DNA of 6,116 bases from CAYUNA01 sp047629355 (GTDB lineage: Bacteria > Bacteroidota > Bacteroidia > Chitinophagales > Saprospiraceae). The stretch lies in the NCBI GenBank assembly GCA_047629355.1, contig JBLHWU010000312.1:1-6116 (forward strand), given 5' to 3'. How positions within the stretch are numbered: position 1 is the stretch's first letter; every line of letters starts with the position of its first letter. Shown one piece after another: positions 1 through 4,504 of this stretch. Both the position numbers and the translations under genes were made by a program. Below the pieces are notes generated by a model. It was not told where the DNA came from and searched no databases. It saw nothing but the letters and a program-made list of their open reading frames with translations.

Positions 1-195
1 AAATTAACCATTTAATTATAACTAGCTGTTTTACAGTGGATTAAGGAGGTTTTTTAAATTTGAAAAAATAGTTCAAATTTGATTTTTAATTATTTGAGGG
101 TATGGGAATCCCCCACACATGGAAATAATTAAAACTAGTCCATATAAACTACGGTAAGACCGTAGGATATTCTGAAAATAACCCCACGAACTATT
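1..195. repeat. 195-bp structured intergenic repeat, copy 1
   Basis: This stretch is identical, base for base as compared by eye, to 3422-3616 in the same orientation; identity stops at 196 (a) versus 3617 (g). It holds several perfect stems: 2-7 with 12-17; AAATTTGAA 56-64 with 72-80; a 12-bp stem 84-95 with 123-134 enclosing a GGG/CCC mini-hairpin; and CTACGGT 149-155 with ACCGTAG 159-165 (loop AAG). In addition AATAGTTC at 67-74 is complementary to the last eight bases, 188-195, and would compete with the 56-80 stem. No open frame of useful length is present. The left border is unknown because the window begins here. It could be a structured RNA gene or leader, or a non-autonomous mobile repeat; terminal inverted repeats are not evident in the 195 bp. 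Confidence 0.85.
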
Positions 196-199
196 ATTA

Positions 200-320
200 A
201 ATATGTAACCCTACTTAGGGAGTAGGAAATAAATAACCTATCATTTTGACTTGTCTTTTTTCCTTTTTTACTTCCTTTTATCGTTTTGAAAAAATGATAG
301 GACAAATGTAGGGAAATATT
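200..320. repeat. Fold-back (inverted repeat) with pyrimidine-rich loop
   Basis: Three nested pairings are visible: AATAT 200-204 with 316-320, CCCTAC 209-214 with GTAGGG 308-313, and a perfect 11-bp pair CCTATCATTTT 237-247 with 291-301. The loop 248-290 is almost entirely T and C on the plus strand. A competing small hairpin, CCTACT 210-215 with AGTAGG 221-226, lies inside the left arm. The element lies between the 195-bp repeat and the 90-bp MITE, directly touching the latter. It encodes nothing recognisable and looks like a decayed palindromic intergenic element. Its function is unknown. Confidence 0.55.
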
Positions 321-410
321 AGACTTTATGAATGAGTAGCTTTTTTGAAATCACAAAGAATTGATAATCAGTATTTTGCGTAATTTTAAAAATCGCCATT
401 CATAAAGTCT
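321..410. mobile_element. 90-bp MITE-like element, copy 1
   Basis: The element begins AGACTTTATGAATG and ends with its exact reverse complement, giving 14-bp perfect terminal inverted repeats. The second copy at 4296-4385 is also exactly 90 bp, lies in the opposite orientation, and matches this one at about 75 of 90 positions by eye; the ends are conserved and the middle has diverged. ATT flanks both sides (318-320 and 411-413), which can be read as a 3-bp ATT target duplication or a 2-bp TA duplication with slightly shorter ends. There is no coding capacity, so this would be a non-autonomous element mobilised in trans, probably by a DDE transposase (TA or ANT targets are known for IS630-like and some IS5-family elements). 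That family assignment is inference. Confidence 0.8.
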
Positions 411-635
411 ATTTAAAAAGGAACGTTGTTTATTGATTTATAGCAAAAGGCACAGCGTGCCGTCCCTCTTGGTAAAAGTTAAGATAGCCTGGCTTTGGGT
501 AGCAATAACTGTTGAGTTACCAAGATAGAAGCCACACTGCGACTATTTCGGAATAAAATTGGTTCTTTTAGGTAAAACCTTATGGTTATTTGATGTCAAT
601 GTCAACAGTATCCAACATAAACAATTCCCCATTTT
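411..635. other. Gene-free structured stretch downstream of xseB
   Basis: No credible reading frame is present. The sequence is visibly richer in G and C than its surroundings between about 445 and 550 and folds well. It has a GGCAC/GTGCC hairpin (449-453, 457-461; loop AGC) and a two-part stem TCTTGGTAA 467-475 with TTACCAAGA 517-525, continued inward by AGTTA 477-481 with TAACT 506-510. GGCTT 491-495 can also pair with AAGCC 529-533 across that stem, a possible pseudoknot. A small AGGT-aaa-ACCT hairpin lies at 570-580. It could be a structured RNA, the end of an interspersed repeat, or a remnant of a mobile element. I see no clear terminator for xseB in it. Confidence 0.4.
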
Positions 636-818
636 TTATTCAAAAACGCTATTGACTTGTGTCTCGGTAGCACGTAATTTATCTCGACAAAATTGAATCA
701 ATTCTGCTGCTCGCCCTACTTTTTTAGATAAATCATCCATGCTGACGGTTTCTTCTTGTAGTTCGTTGACAATGCTTTGAACTTCGGCAAGGGCGGATTC
801 GTAGGTTGTTTTTTTCAT
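636..818 (-). CDS. xseB: Exodeoxyribonuclease VII small subunit
   Basis: This 60-residue protein is the small subunit of exonuclease VII, which digests single-stranded DNA from either end into short oligonucleotides in the cytoplasm and acts in DNA repair and recombination. The sequence shows the usual short helical-hairpin subunit: an N-terminal helix (TYESALAEVQSIVNELQ, residues 4-20), a turn around ETVSMDDL (23-30), and a second helix (31-56) with the typical R-AAELI-FCRDKL pattern. It is shorter than the E. coli protein (80 residues), as is common in Bacteroidota. The ATG at 816-818 is the natural start because the family signature begins right after it. It follows xseA on the same strand with an 87-bp gap containing a palindrome. 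The small subunit has no catalytic site; several copies bind each XseA. Identification is firm given the partner gene. Confidence 0.93.
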   Translation of the reverse strand: MKKTTYESALAEVQSIVNELQEETVSMDDLSKKVGRAAELIQFCRDKLRATETQVNSVFE

Positions 819-836
819 AATATTTAGGTTTTATCG

Positions 837-890
837 GTGTGTAGACTTCAGTCTATGTGTAAGTTAGAACGTAGACTGAAGTCTACATAC
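837..890. repeat. REP-like double palindrome between xseA and xseB
   Basis: GTAGACTTCAGTCTA (841-855) is matched by its perfect reverse complement at 872-886. Pairing extends to 837-858 with 869-890 (22 pairs, two of them G-U), leaving a 10-nt loop. Each arm is itself a near-palindrome (TAGACT, two bases, AGTCTA). Short palindromes arranged as an inverted pair between genes are typical of REP/BIME-type elements, which in many bacteria are spread by RAYT (Y1) transposases; that link is inference here. The position within the xseA-xseB transcript means the hairpin would form in the mRNA, where it could stabilise the upstream message or reduce downstream xseB. No T-run follows on the minus strand, so it is unlikely to be an intrinsic terminator. 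Confidence 0.75.
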
Positions 891-905
891 TAGGAGAGAA
901 AAATT

Positions 906-2147
906 CTATTTTTTCAAAACTTCACTCTTCACTTTCCCATCCACAAAATGTGTTTCAATCACATCTCCCTGCTTTAATTTTGCTTTGTTTTTAACAATTT
1001 CCCCATCTTTAGTCGTCAAAGAAAAACCACGTTTCAAGGTTGCTTCGGGACTTAGAAACGAAACTAATTTTTTCAAATTTTCAAGTTTGCTTTCTTCTTT
1101 TTCAAAACGATATTTGACTGTTCTTGGCAATTCAATTTCAATAAAATCAAGCATTTGTTGAGCTTGCGAAATCGTTTTATTGGACTGAAAATCAATAGTT
1201 TGTGTCAATTGTTTTAACTGAGTATCTTGTGTTTGTAGAAGTTGATTTACTGCCTCTTTTAGACCCAAGCCAATATTTAATAAATGCGATTCAAACTGCA
1301 ACATTCGATGAATGAAAAAGTCGGCAACTGCAGTCGGCGTTTTCAAAGAAAGATGCGCTACTTTGTCTAGAACAGTCTCGTCTATATCATGTCCAATTCC
1401 TGTGAAGACCGGCAGAGATGAATTGGCAACCGCCTTCGCCAATTCAAGATTATCAAACGCAGCTAAATCCAACTTTGCACCACCACCTCGAATGATAATG
1501 ATGCAATCAAAATCAGCGCTTTGACGCTCAATTTTTTTGAGTTGTTTGAGGATTTCTTTCTCTGTATTTAGGCCCTGCATTGCGGCTGGAAATAGCTCGT
1601 TTTTATAGGCATATTGATAGTCATTTTGAGATAAATGTTGAAGATAATCTTGATAGCCGGCTGCTCTTTCAGAAGAAATAATAGCGATTTTTTGGAGGAC
1701 TAAGGGCAACGAAATTTCCCCGTTTTTAGCCATCAAATTCTGTTCTTTCAACGTTTTTAAAATAGCACGCCGTTTTAACTCCAGCTTTCCCAAAGTATAA
1801 GTCGGGTCGATGTCTTGAATCACTAATTTTAAACCATATTGCTCATGGAAATCAACTTCAACTTTTAGCAAAACTTCCATGCCATCTTGCAGCAGATAAT
1901 TCAATTCCGCACCATTTTTTCGCAATAAACGTTGATGCGTTCTGTTCCAAATTACTGCTTGCGCTTGAGCTTTCAAACTACCGCTAAGGTTATTTTCGTC
2001 TTGTTTTTCCACCAATTCCAAATAGAAATGACCCCGCGACGGCTTTAATTGCGCGATTTCACAACGTACCCACATCGCCTCGGGTAAGTTGAGGGCGATT
2101 ACGCGGCGAATGTATTCGTTAAGGTCGTATAAGGAAATGGATTCCAA
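906..2147 (-). CDS. xseA: Exodeoxyribonuclease VII large subunit
   Basis: This is the catalytic subunit of exonuclease VII, the cytoplasmic single-strand-specific nuclease completed by XseB. The 413-residue product has the standard plan: an N-terminal OB-fold (about residues 3-115, with SLYDLNEYIRRVI and VRCEIAQLKPSRGHFYLEL), the catalytic domain from about 125, a long coiled-coil region (about 280-360), and a conserved tail (SPEATLKRGFSLT, 366-378). Expected active-site elements are present: D167 in the AAGYQDYLQHL segment, R220 in IIIIRGGG, and H253 and D256 in GIGHDIDET, matching residues reported as important in E. coli (D155, R205, H238, D241), plus TPTAVADFF (270-278). The start codon is TTG (2145-2147). 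No in-frame ATG lies just upstream, the next internal Met (residue 25) would cut off a conserved helix, and MESISLYDLNEYIRRV fits the usual family start. Length is normal and no frameshift is seen. Confidence 0.95.
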   Translation of the reverse strand: MESISLYDLNEYIRRVIALNLPEAMWVRCEIAQLKPSRGHFYLELVEKQDENNLSGSLKAQAQAVIWNRTHQRLLRKNGAELNYLLQDGMEVLLKVEVDFHEQYGLKLVIQDIDPTYTLGKLELKRRAILKTLKEQNLMAKNGEISLPLVLQKIAIISSERAAGYQDYLQHLSQNDYQYAYKNELFPAAMQGLNTEKEILKQLKKIERQSADFDCIIIIRGGGAKLDLAAFDNLELAKAVANSSLPVFTGIGHDIDETVLDKVAHLSLKTPTAVADFFIHRMLQFESHLLNIGLGLKEAVNQLLQTQDTQLKQLTQTIDFQSNKTISQAQQMLDFIEIELPRTVKYRFEKEESKLENLKKLVSFLSPEATLKRGFSLTTKDGEIVKNKAKLKQGDVIETHFVDGKVKSEVLKK

Positions 2148-2178
2148 AAAATTGAGTTTAGATTTTAAAATAGAACTG

Positions 2179-2211
2179 CGAATGTAGCGACTTGTTTTGA
2201 AAGTACGAAAT
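2179..2211 (-). promoter_or_regulatory. Possible xseA promoter
   Basis: Read on the minus strand, ATTTCG (2211-2206) is followed after 19 bases by TACATTCG (2186-2179). The Bacteroidota consensus is TTTG (-33) and TAnnTTTG (-7), so each box has one mismatch, but the spacing is right. A start about 7 bases downstream would give a leader of roughly 25 bases before the TTG start of xseA. This is the best candidate in the divergent 157-bp region and is weak evidence on its own. Confidence 0.25.
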
Positions 2212-2239
2212 TCAGGTTTTAGTAAAACTTTAGAAACGC

Positions 2240-2269
2240 TTTTCTGTTTTCAAAAAATCAATACATTTG
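2240..2269 (+). promoter_or_regulatory. Probable yaaA promoter
   Basis: TACATTTG at 2262-2269 matches the Bacteroidota -7 box TAnnTTTG exactly. A poorer -33 element (TTTTCTG, 2240-2246) lies at about the expected distance. Transcription would start near 2275 and leave about 30 bases of leader before the ATG at 2305. This placement also argues against a start at the upstream in-frame ATG (2197), which lies ahead of the promoter. Confidence 0.45.
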
Positions 2270-2304
2270 CATTAAATTTACAAATCGATAAAAATAAAAA
2301 ATAC

Positions 2305-3066
2305 ATGATAGCTTTATTGTCTCCTGCGAAAACACTGGATTTTAACCCGACAGAATTTGAAAAATATACCAATCCACGCTTATTAACGGATAGCTCAAAA
2401 TTGGTGAAATTGCTAAAGGAAAAGTCTGCCGAGGATGTTAAAAAACTGATGCATGTCAGTGATAAAATTGCGGAACTCAATGTTCAACGTTTTCATGAAT
2501 TCGAAACACCGTTTAATAGAGACAATGCCAAGCAGTCGCTGCTGGCATTCAAAGGTGACGTATATACGGGCTTGGCGGTGGATGATTTTTCAGAAGCAGA
2601 TTTGGATTTTGCGCAAAAACACCTACGAATTTTATCGGGATTGTATGGTTTGTTGAAGCCGTTGGATTTGATGCAGGCGTATCGTTTGGAGATGGGGACG
2701 CGTTTGGAAAATGGAGGGAATAAGAATTTATATGAATTTTGGGGCGATAAAATCACGAAATTAATTAATGACGATGTCGCAGAATCGGGAGGACAAGCCA
2801 TCATTAATTTGGCATCTAATGAGTATTTTAAGTCGGTCAATCCTGAAAAATTAAAAGGAGATTTGTATAAAATTGATTTTAAAGAAGACCGCGATGGTAA
2901 GCTGAAAGTGATTGCTTTTAATGCAAAAAAAGCGCGCGGAATTATGTCGCGGGAAATCATTAAAAATAGAATTACGAACCCTGAAGACTTGAAGGGGTTA
3001 AACATTATGGGCTATATTTTTAATGATGAATTATCGACAGAACGGTCATTTTTATTCGCAAAATAG
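2305..3066 (+). CDS. yaaA: YaaA/DUF328 family peroxide-stress protein
   Basis: The 253-residue product is a full-length member of the YaaA (DUF328/UPF0246) family, close in length to the E. coli protein (258). In E. coli YaaA belongs to the OxyR regulon, lowers damage from unincorporated iron during hydrogen peroxide stress, and has been described as a DNA-binding protein with a novel fold. The family blocks are all visible: LLSPAKTLDF (4-13), LLAFKGDVYTGL (79-90), HLRILSGLYGLLKPLDLMQ (106-124) then YRLEMGTRLEN, INLASNEYFKSV (167-178) and NAKKARGIMSR (206-216). The start at 2305 places Met directly before IALLSPAKT, as in homologues; an in-frame ATG at 2197 would add 36 residues with no family resemblance and lies upstream of the likely promoter. 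It diverges from xseA and appears to be a single-gene unit. An OxyR site was not identified. Confidence 0.95.
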   Translation: MIALLSPAKTLDFNPTEFEKYTNPRLLTDSSKLVKLLKEKSAEDVKKLMHVSDKIAELNVQRFHEFETPFNRDNAKQSLLAFKGDVYTGLAVDDFSEADLDFAQKHLRILSGLYGLLKPLDLMQAYRLEMGTRLENGGNKNLYEFWGDKITKLINDDVAESGGQAIINLASNEYFKSVNPEKLKGDLYKIDFKEDRDGKLKVIAFNAKKARGIMSREIIKNRITNPEDLKGLNIMGYIFNDELSTERSFLFAK

Positions 3067-3136
3067 GGGTTTTTGAGGTTTAAAAATTATTTTTAACTAA
3101 TAATAGAAAGTAAAATAACAATAAATGGTGGAAGGA

Positions 3137-3169
3137 TTTGCTATTTTTTACTGAATTGTTATACCTTTG
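3137..3169 (+). promoter_or_regulatory. Orphan Bacteroidota-type promoter motif
   Basis: TTTG at 3137-3140 and TACCTTTG at 3162-3169 are exact matches to the -33 and -7 boxes, 21 bases apart, which lies within the spacing accepted for the housekeeping sigma factor of this phylum. No gene follows on the plus strand for about 600 bases. If active, it would make a non-coding transcript reading through the 3261-3313 hairpin and possibly into the second 195-bp repeat. Chance occurrence in AT-rich DNA is possible. Confidence 0.3.
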
Positions 3170-3260
3170 GGTCAAATTGATTCTCCATCATTTAAAACGA
3201 GTAGGTAAGGAACGCAAAATAAATAAGTGTAGATTCTTGGGAGAGCGGTTTTGTTCTTCG

Positions 3261-3313
3261 TTTTGCTTTGAAAGTGCGATTTATATTGATATAATGAGCG
3301 TTTTCAAAGTAAA
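3261..3313. repeat. 53-bp hairpin
   Basis: Bases 3261-3273 (TTTTGCTTTGAAA) pair with 3302-3313 and neighbours (TTTCAAAGTAAAA), with one G-U pair. Pairing continues inward through 3274-3277 with 3298-3301, and after a small internal loop TTATAT 3281-3286 pairs with ATATAA 3289-3294. The whole segment is therefore a nearly continuous fold-back. It is too long and regular for chance, has no T-run typical of a terminator, and may be a palindromic repeat element or a processed RNA structure. Confidence 0.55.
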
Positions 3314-3404
3314 AAATGAGGGCAAAATATCCTGTCAAGCATTTATAGTTATTTTTTCCGCGTTCTTAAGACAATAATTCGTGGTGAATTTTAAAGTAAT
3401 TCAT

Positions 3405-3687
3405 CGAGAGAAAAACTTTTAAAATTAACCATTTAATTATAACTAGCTGTTTTACAGTGGATTAAGGAGGTTTTTTAAATTTGAAAAAATAGTTCAAATT
3501 TGATTTTTAATTATTTGAGGGTATGGGAATCCCCCACACATGGAAATAATTAAAACTAGTCCATATAAACTACGGTAAGACCGTAGGATATTCTGAAAAT
3601 AACCCCACGAACTATTGTAAGAGAAAAATTTTCAAAAAATAACAAATGTAGGACATTTTAAAATGTTACTTGTTTAAGTTTCTCTCG
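3405..3687. repeat. Inverted repeat bracketing the second 195-bp repeat
   Basis: CGAGAGAAAAACTT (3405-3418) is mirrored by AAGTTTCTCTCG (3676-3687), 12 matching bases if two A residues are looped out. Between them lie the complete 195-bp repeat and a nested hairpin: GAGAAA 3621-3626 with TTTCTC 3679-3684, AACAA 3641-3645 with TTGTT 3670-3674, and the 14-bp palindrome ACATTTTAAAATGT at 3653-3666. GAGAAAAACTTTTAAAA (3408-3424) and GAGAAAAATTTTCAAAA (3621-3637) also form an imperfect direct repeat around the 195-bp core, 15 of 17 matching. The outer pair may mark the ends of a larger element, but copy 1 does not share the right flank. Confidence 0.4.
3422..3616. repeat. 195-bp structured intergenic repeat, copy 2
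   Basis: Identical to 1-195 and in the same orientation, 3421 bases further on. The stems are at 3477-3501, 3505-3555 and 3570-3586, with the alternative long-range pair 3488-3495 with 3609-3616. Here both flanks are visible: the left neighbour is AAAAACTTTTA and the right neighbour GTAAGAGAAAAA. It lies 163 bases upstream of the DUF2853 start, on the same strand if read as above, so it could sit in or ahead of that gene's leader. Perfect identity between two non-coding copies suggests recent duplication, recombination or selection on an RNA structure. Confidence 0.85.
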
Positions 3688-3699
3688 TCTATATTATTG
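3670..3699 (+). promoter_or_regulatory. Possible promoter of the DUF2853 gene
   Basis: TTG at 3670-3672 is followed after 19 bases by TATTATTG (3692-3699), one mismatch from TAnnTTTG. The predicted start near 3706 gives a leader of about 70 bases. The upstream box overlaps the right arm of the nested hairpin at 3621-3684. The leader carries a further inverted repeat, AGATTA 3741-3746 with TAATCT 3755-3760, ending 20 bases before the ATG, which could be an operator or could influence translation. Confidence 0.35.
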
Positions 3700-3779
3700 T
3701 TGAGTACCTGATTATTTAACAAACTCATTCTTTACTAATTAGATTATCATCGTGTAATCTGCAAAAATCATATCAAACT

Positions 3780-4118
3780 ATGAGTAAATTTCAAGAAGCA
3801 GTAGAGCTTTACAAAAACGAAATGACCAAAATGGGCATGGAATGCGACGAAGCTTTATTGACCAAAGTAACTAAAGGTTGTGGTCCATCTATCTACAATT
3901 TAGATGCATCAAAAGTGTCAGGTTCTGACCAAGCAGAATTGGACAGGGTAAAAAACAATTTTCTAATCAAAAAATTGGGAATGACAGATTCTTCTGACTT
4001 GGATGATGCTATCAACGCAACTGTTGAAAAAATGGGTAAAAGTAATCGTAATAAATACCGTGCAATTTTTTATTACTTATTGGTAAAACATTTCAAAAAA
4101 GAAGCTCATTACGCATAA
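3780..4118 (+). CDS. DUF2853 family protein, function unknown
   Basis: The 112-residue product matches the DUF2853 family, small helical cytoplasmic proteins found in Bacteroidota and some Proteobacteria, with no assigned function. The conserved blocks are visible in order: an N-terminal helix (FQEAVELYKNEMTKMG, 4-19), GCGPSIYNLDASKVS (33-47), ELDRVKNNFLIKKLG (53-67) and MGKSNRNKYRAIFYYLLVKHF (85-105). There is no signal peptide or membrane segment. The length is normal for the family, and the ATG at 3780 is the first in frame and gives the usual N-terminus (MSKF). The gene stands alone: repeats lie upstream, a probable promoter at about 3690, and a strong terminator 24 bases after the stop. 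This gives no clue to partners. The family assignment is from recognised motifs; I do not infer a reaction. Confidence 0.9.
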   Translation: MSKFQEAVELYKNEMTKMGMECDEALLTKVTKGCGPSIYNLDASKVSGSDQAELDRVKNNFLIKKLGMTDSSDLDDAINATVEKMGKSNRNKYRAIFYYLLVKHFKKEAHYA

Positions 4119-4141
4119 GTTAACGAGCATATTAAAAATAT

Positions 4142-4175
4142 AAAGGTCTGGAGAGCAATCTTCAGACCTTTTTTT
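4142..4175 (+). terminator. Intrinsic terminator after the DUF2853 gene
   Basis: AAAGGTCTG (4142-4150) pairs with CAGACCTTT (4163-4171), and the stem continues inward with 4151-4154 to 4159-4162, giving 13 pairs with one G-U and a GCAA loop of the stable GNRA type. A run of seven T residues (4169-4175) follows. It starts 24 bases after the stop codon. This is the clearest terminator in the window and marks the DUF2853 gene as a separate transcription unit from the methyltransferase operon. Confidence 0.92.
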
Positions 4176-4204
4176 AGAACAAAAGGTATAGTTTTACGAT
4201 TTTT

Positions 4205-4462
4205 GTAGGTAACACATAGTGATTAATCAGGTAAAAATTTTAGACAAGATTTTTTCGATAGTTTTCTTAAAAAAGGCTTGAATAATCCTTTTATTAGACT
4301 TTATGAATGGCAACTCTGGATAATTCGCAAACTATTGATTATCAATTATTTGCAATTCTAAAAAAGCTACTCATTCATAAAGTCTATTGAAGTCTTTTTT
4401 AAAGGAAAATAGCGGAAAAAGATGTTTAAAAATTACCTGATTAATTCGTACGTGTTACTTAT
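4205..4462. mobile_element. Long palindromic fold-back element interrupted by a MITE
   Basis: The outer ends pair as 4205-4215 with 4452-4462 (including GTAACAC 4209-4215 with GTGTTAC 4452-4458). ATTAATCAGGTAA 4222-4234 then pairs perfectly with 4433-4445, and the arms continue imperfectly to CTT 4277-4279 with AAG 4390-4392, including six A residues (4269-4274) against six T residues (4395-4400). The centre is the 90-bp MITE at 4296-4385. Without it the element would be about 165 bp and almost a complete hairpin. It is non-coding and lies between the DUF2853 terminator and the methyltransferase gene, ending 42 bases before that ATG. It is probably a non-autonomous palindromic element; no target duplication at its outer ends is obvious. 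Confidence 0.75.
4296..4385. mobile_element. 90-bp MITE-like element, copy 2 (inverted)
   Basis: It has the same 14-bp ends as 321-410 (AGACTTTATGAATG and its reverse complement), the same 90-bp length and the opposite orientation. Its centre is itself a palindrome (ATTGATTATCAAT, 4334-4346), flanked by further pairing (GCAAA 4327-4331 with TTTGC 4349-4353). ATT lies on both sides (4293-4295 and 4386-4388). The element sits at the loop of the fold-back 4205-4462. Removing the 90 bp leaves AATAAT, six bases, ATTATT; removing it together with one ATT leaves AATAA and TTATT. Both restore a hairpin tip, so this is a secondary insertion. It contains no reading frame. Confidence 0.82.
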
Positions 4463-4504
4463 CAGTGTTTGTAGTCAGATTTTTTAACAAAAGTCATCAA
4501 AACC

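Larger units (their letters stand above)
3067..3421. other. Gene-poor stretch after yaaA
   Basis: About 355 bases with no convincing gene. Right after the yaaA stop an A+T-only inverted repeat (around TTAAAAAT and ATTTTTAA, 3079-3098) might act as a weak terminator. A 79-codon open frame at 3138-3377 is not supported: its composition is unlike a folded protein, it has no recognisable motif, and it runs through a long perfect-looking hairpin (3261-3313). The remaining content is a promoter-like motif at 3137-3169 and the left arm of an inverted repeat at 3405-3418; both are listed separately. Confidence 0.5.

Noticed and set aside
43..71. AAGGAGG followed by TTG inside the 195-bp repeat, as a translation start
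   Set aside because: The frame TTG AAA AAA TAG closes after three codons, and Bacteroidota genes rarely depend on Shine-Dalgarno sequences.
302..312. ACAAATGTAGG shared with 3642-3652, downstream of both 195-bp repeats
   Set aside because: It is an exact 11-base match, but the distances from the repeat ends differ (about 106 and 25 bases) and the sequence around it differs; chance in AT-rich DNA cannot be excluded.
837..890. Transcription terminator between xseA and xseB
   Set aside because: The hairpin is strong, but no T-run follows on the minus strand, and the two genes normally form one transcription unit.
1312..1524. 70-codon open frame on the plus strand
   Set aside because: It is antisense to the catalytic core of xseA with no motif of its own.
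2197..2304. 36-codon N-terminal extension of yaaA from an upstream in-frame ATG
   Set aside because: Homologues start at the LLSPAKT block, and the extension overlaps the likely promoter TACATTTG at 2262-2269.
2493..3005. 170-codon open frame on the minus strand
   Set aside because: It lies entirely opposite yaaA, which carries every family motif; the antisense frame has no recognisable domain and a serine/phenylalanine/lysine-rich shadow composition.
3138..3377. 79-codon open frame on the plus strand after yaaA
   Set aside because: It has no family resemblance, its composition is unlike a folded protein, and it runs straight through the 3261-3313 hairpin. It is better explained as chance.
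1..3616. CRISPR array or composite transposon formed by the direct repeats
   Set aside because: There are only two copies 3.4 kb apart with no short regular spacers, so this is not CRISPR. The intervening genes are housekeeping (xseA, xseB, yaaA) and no transposase is present, so a composite transposon is not supported.
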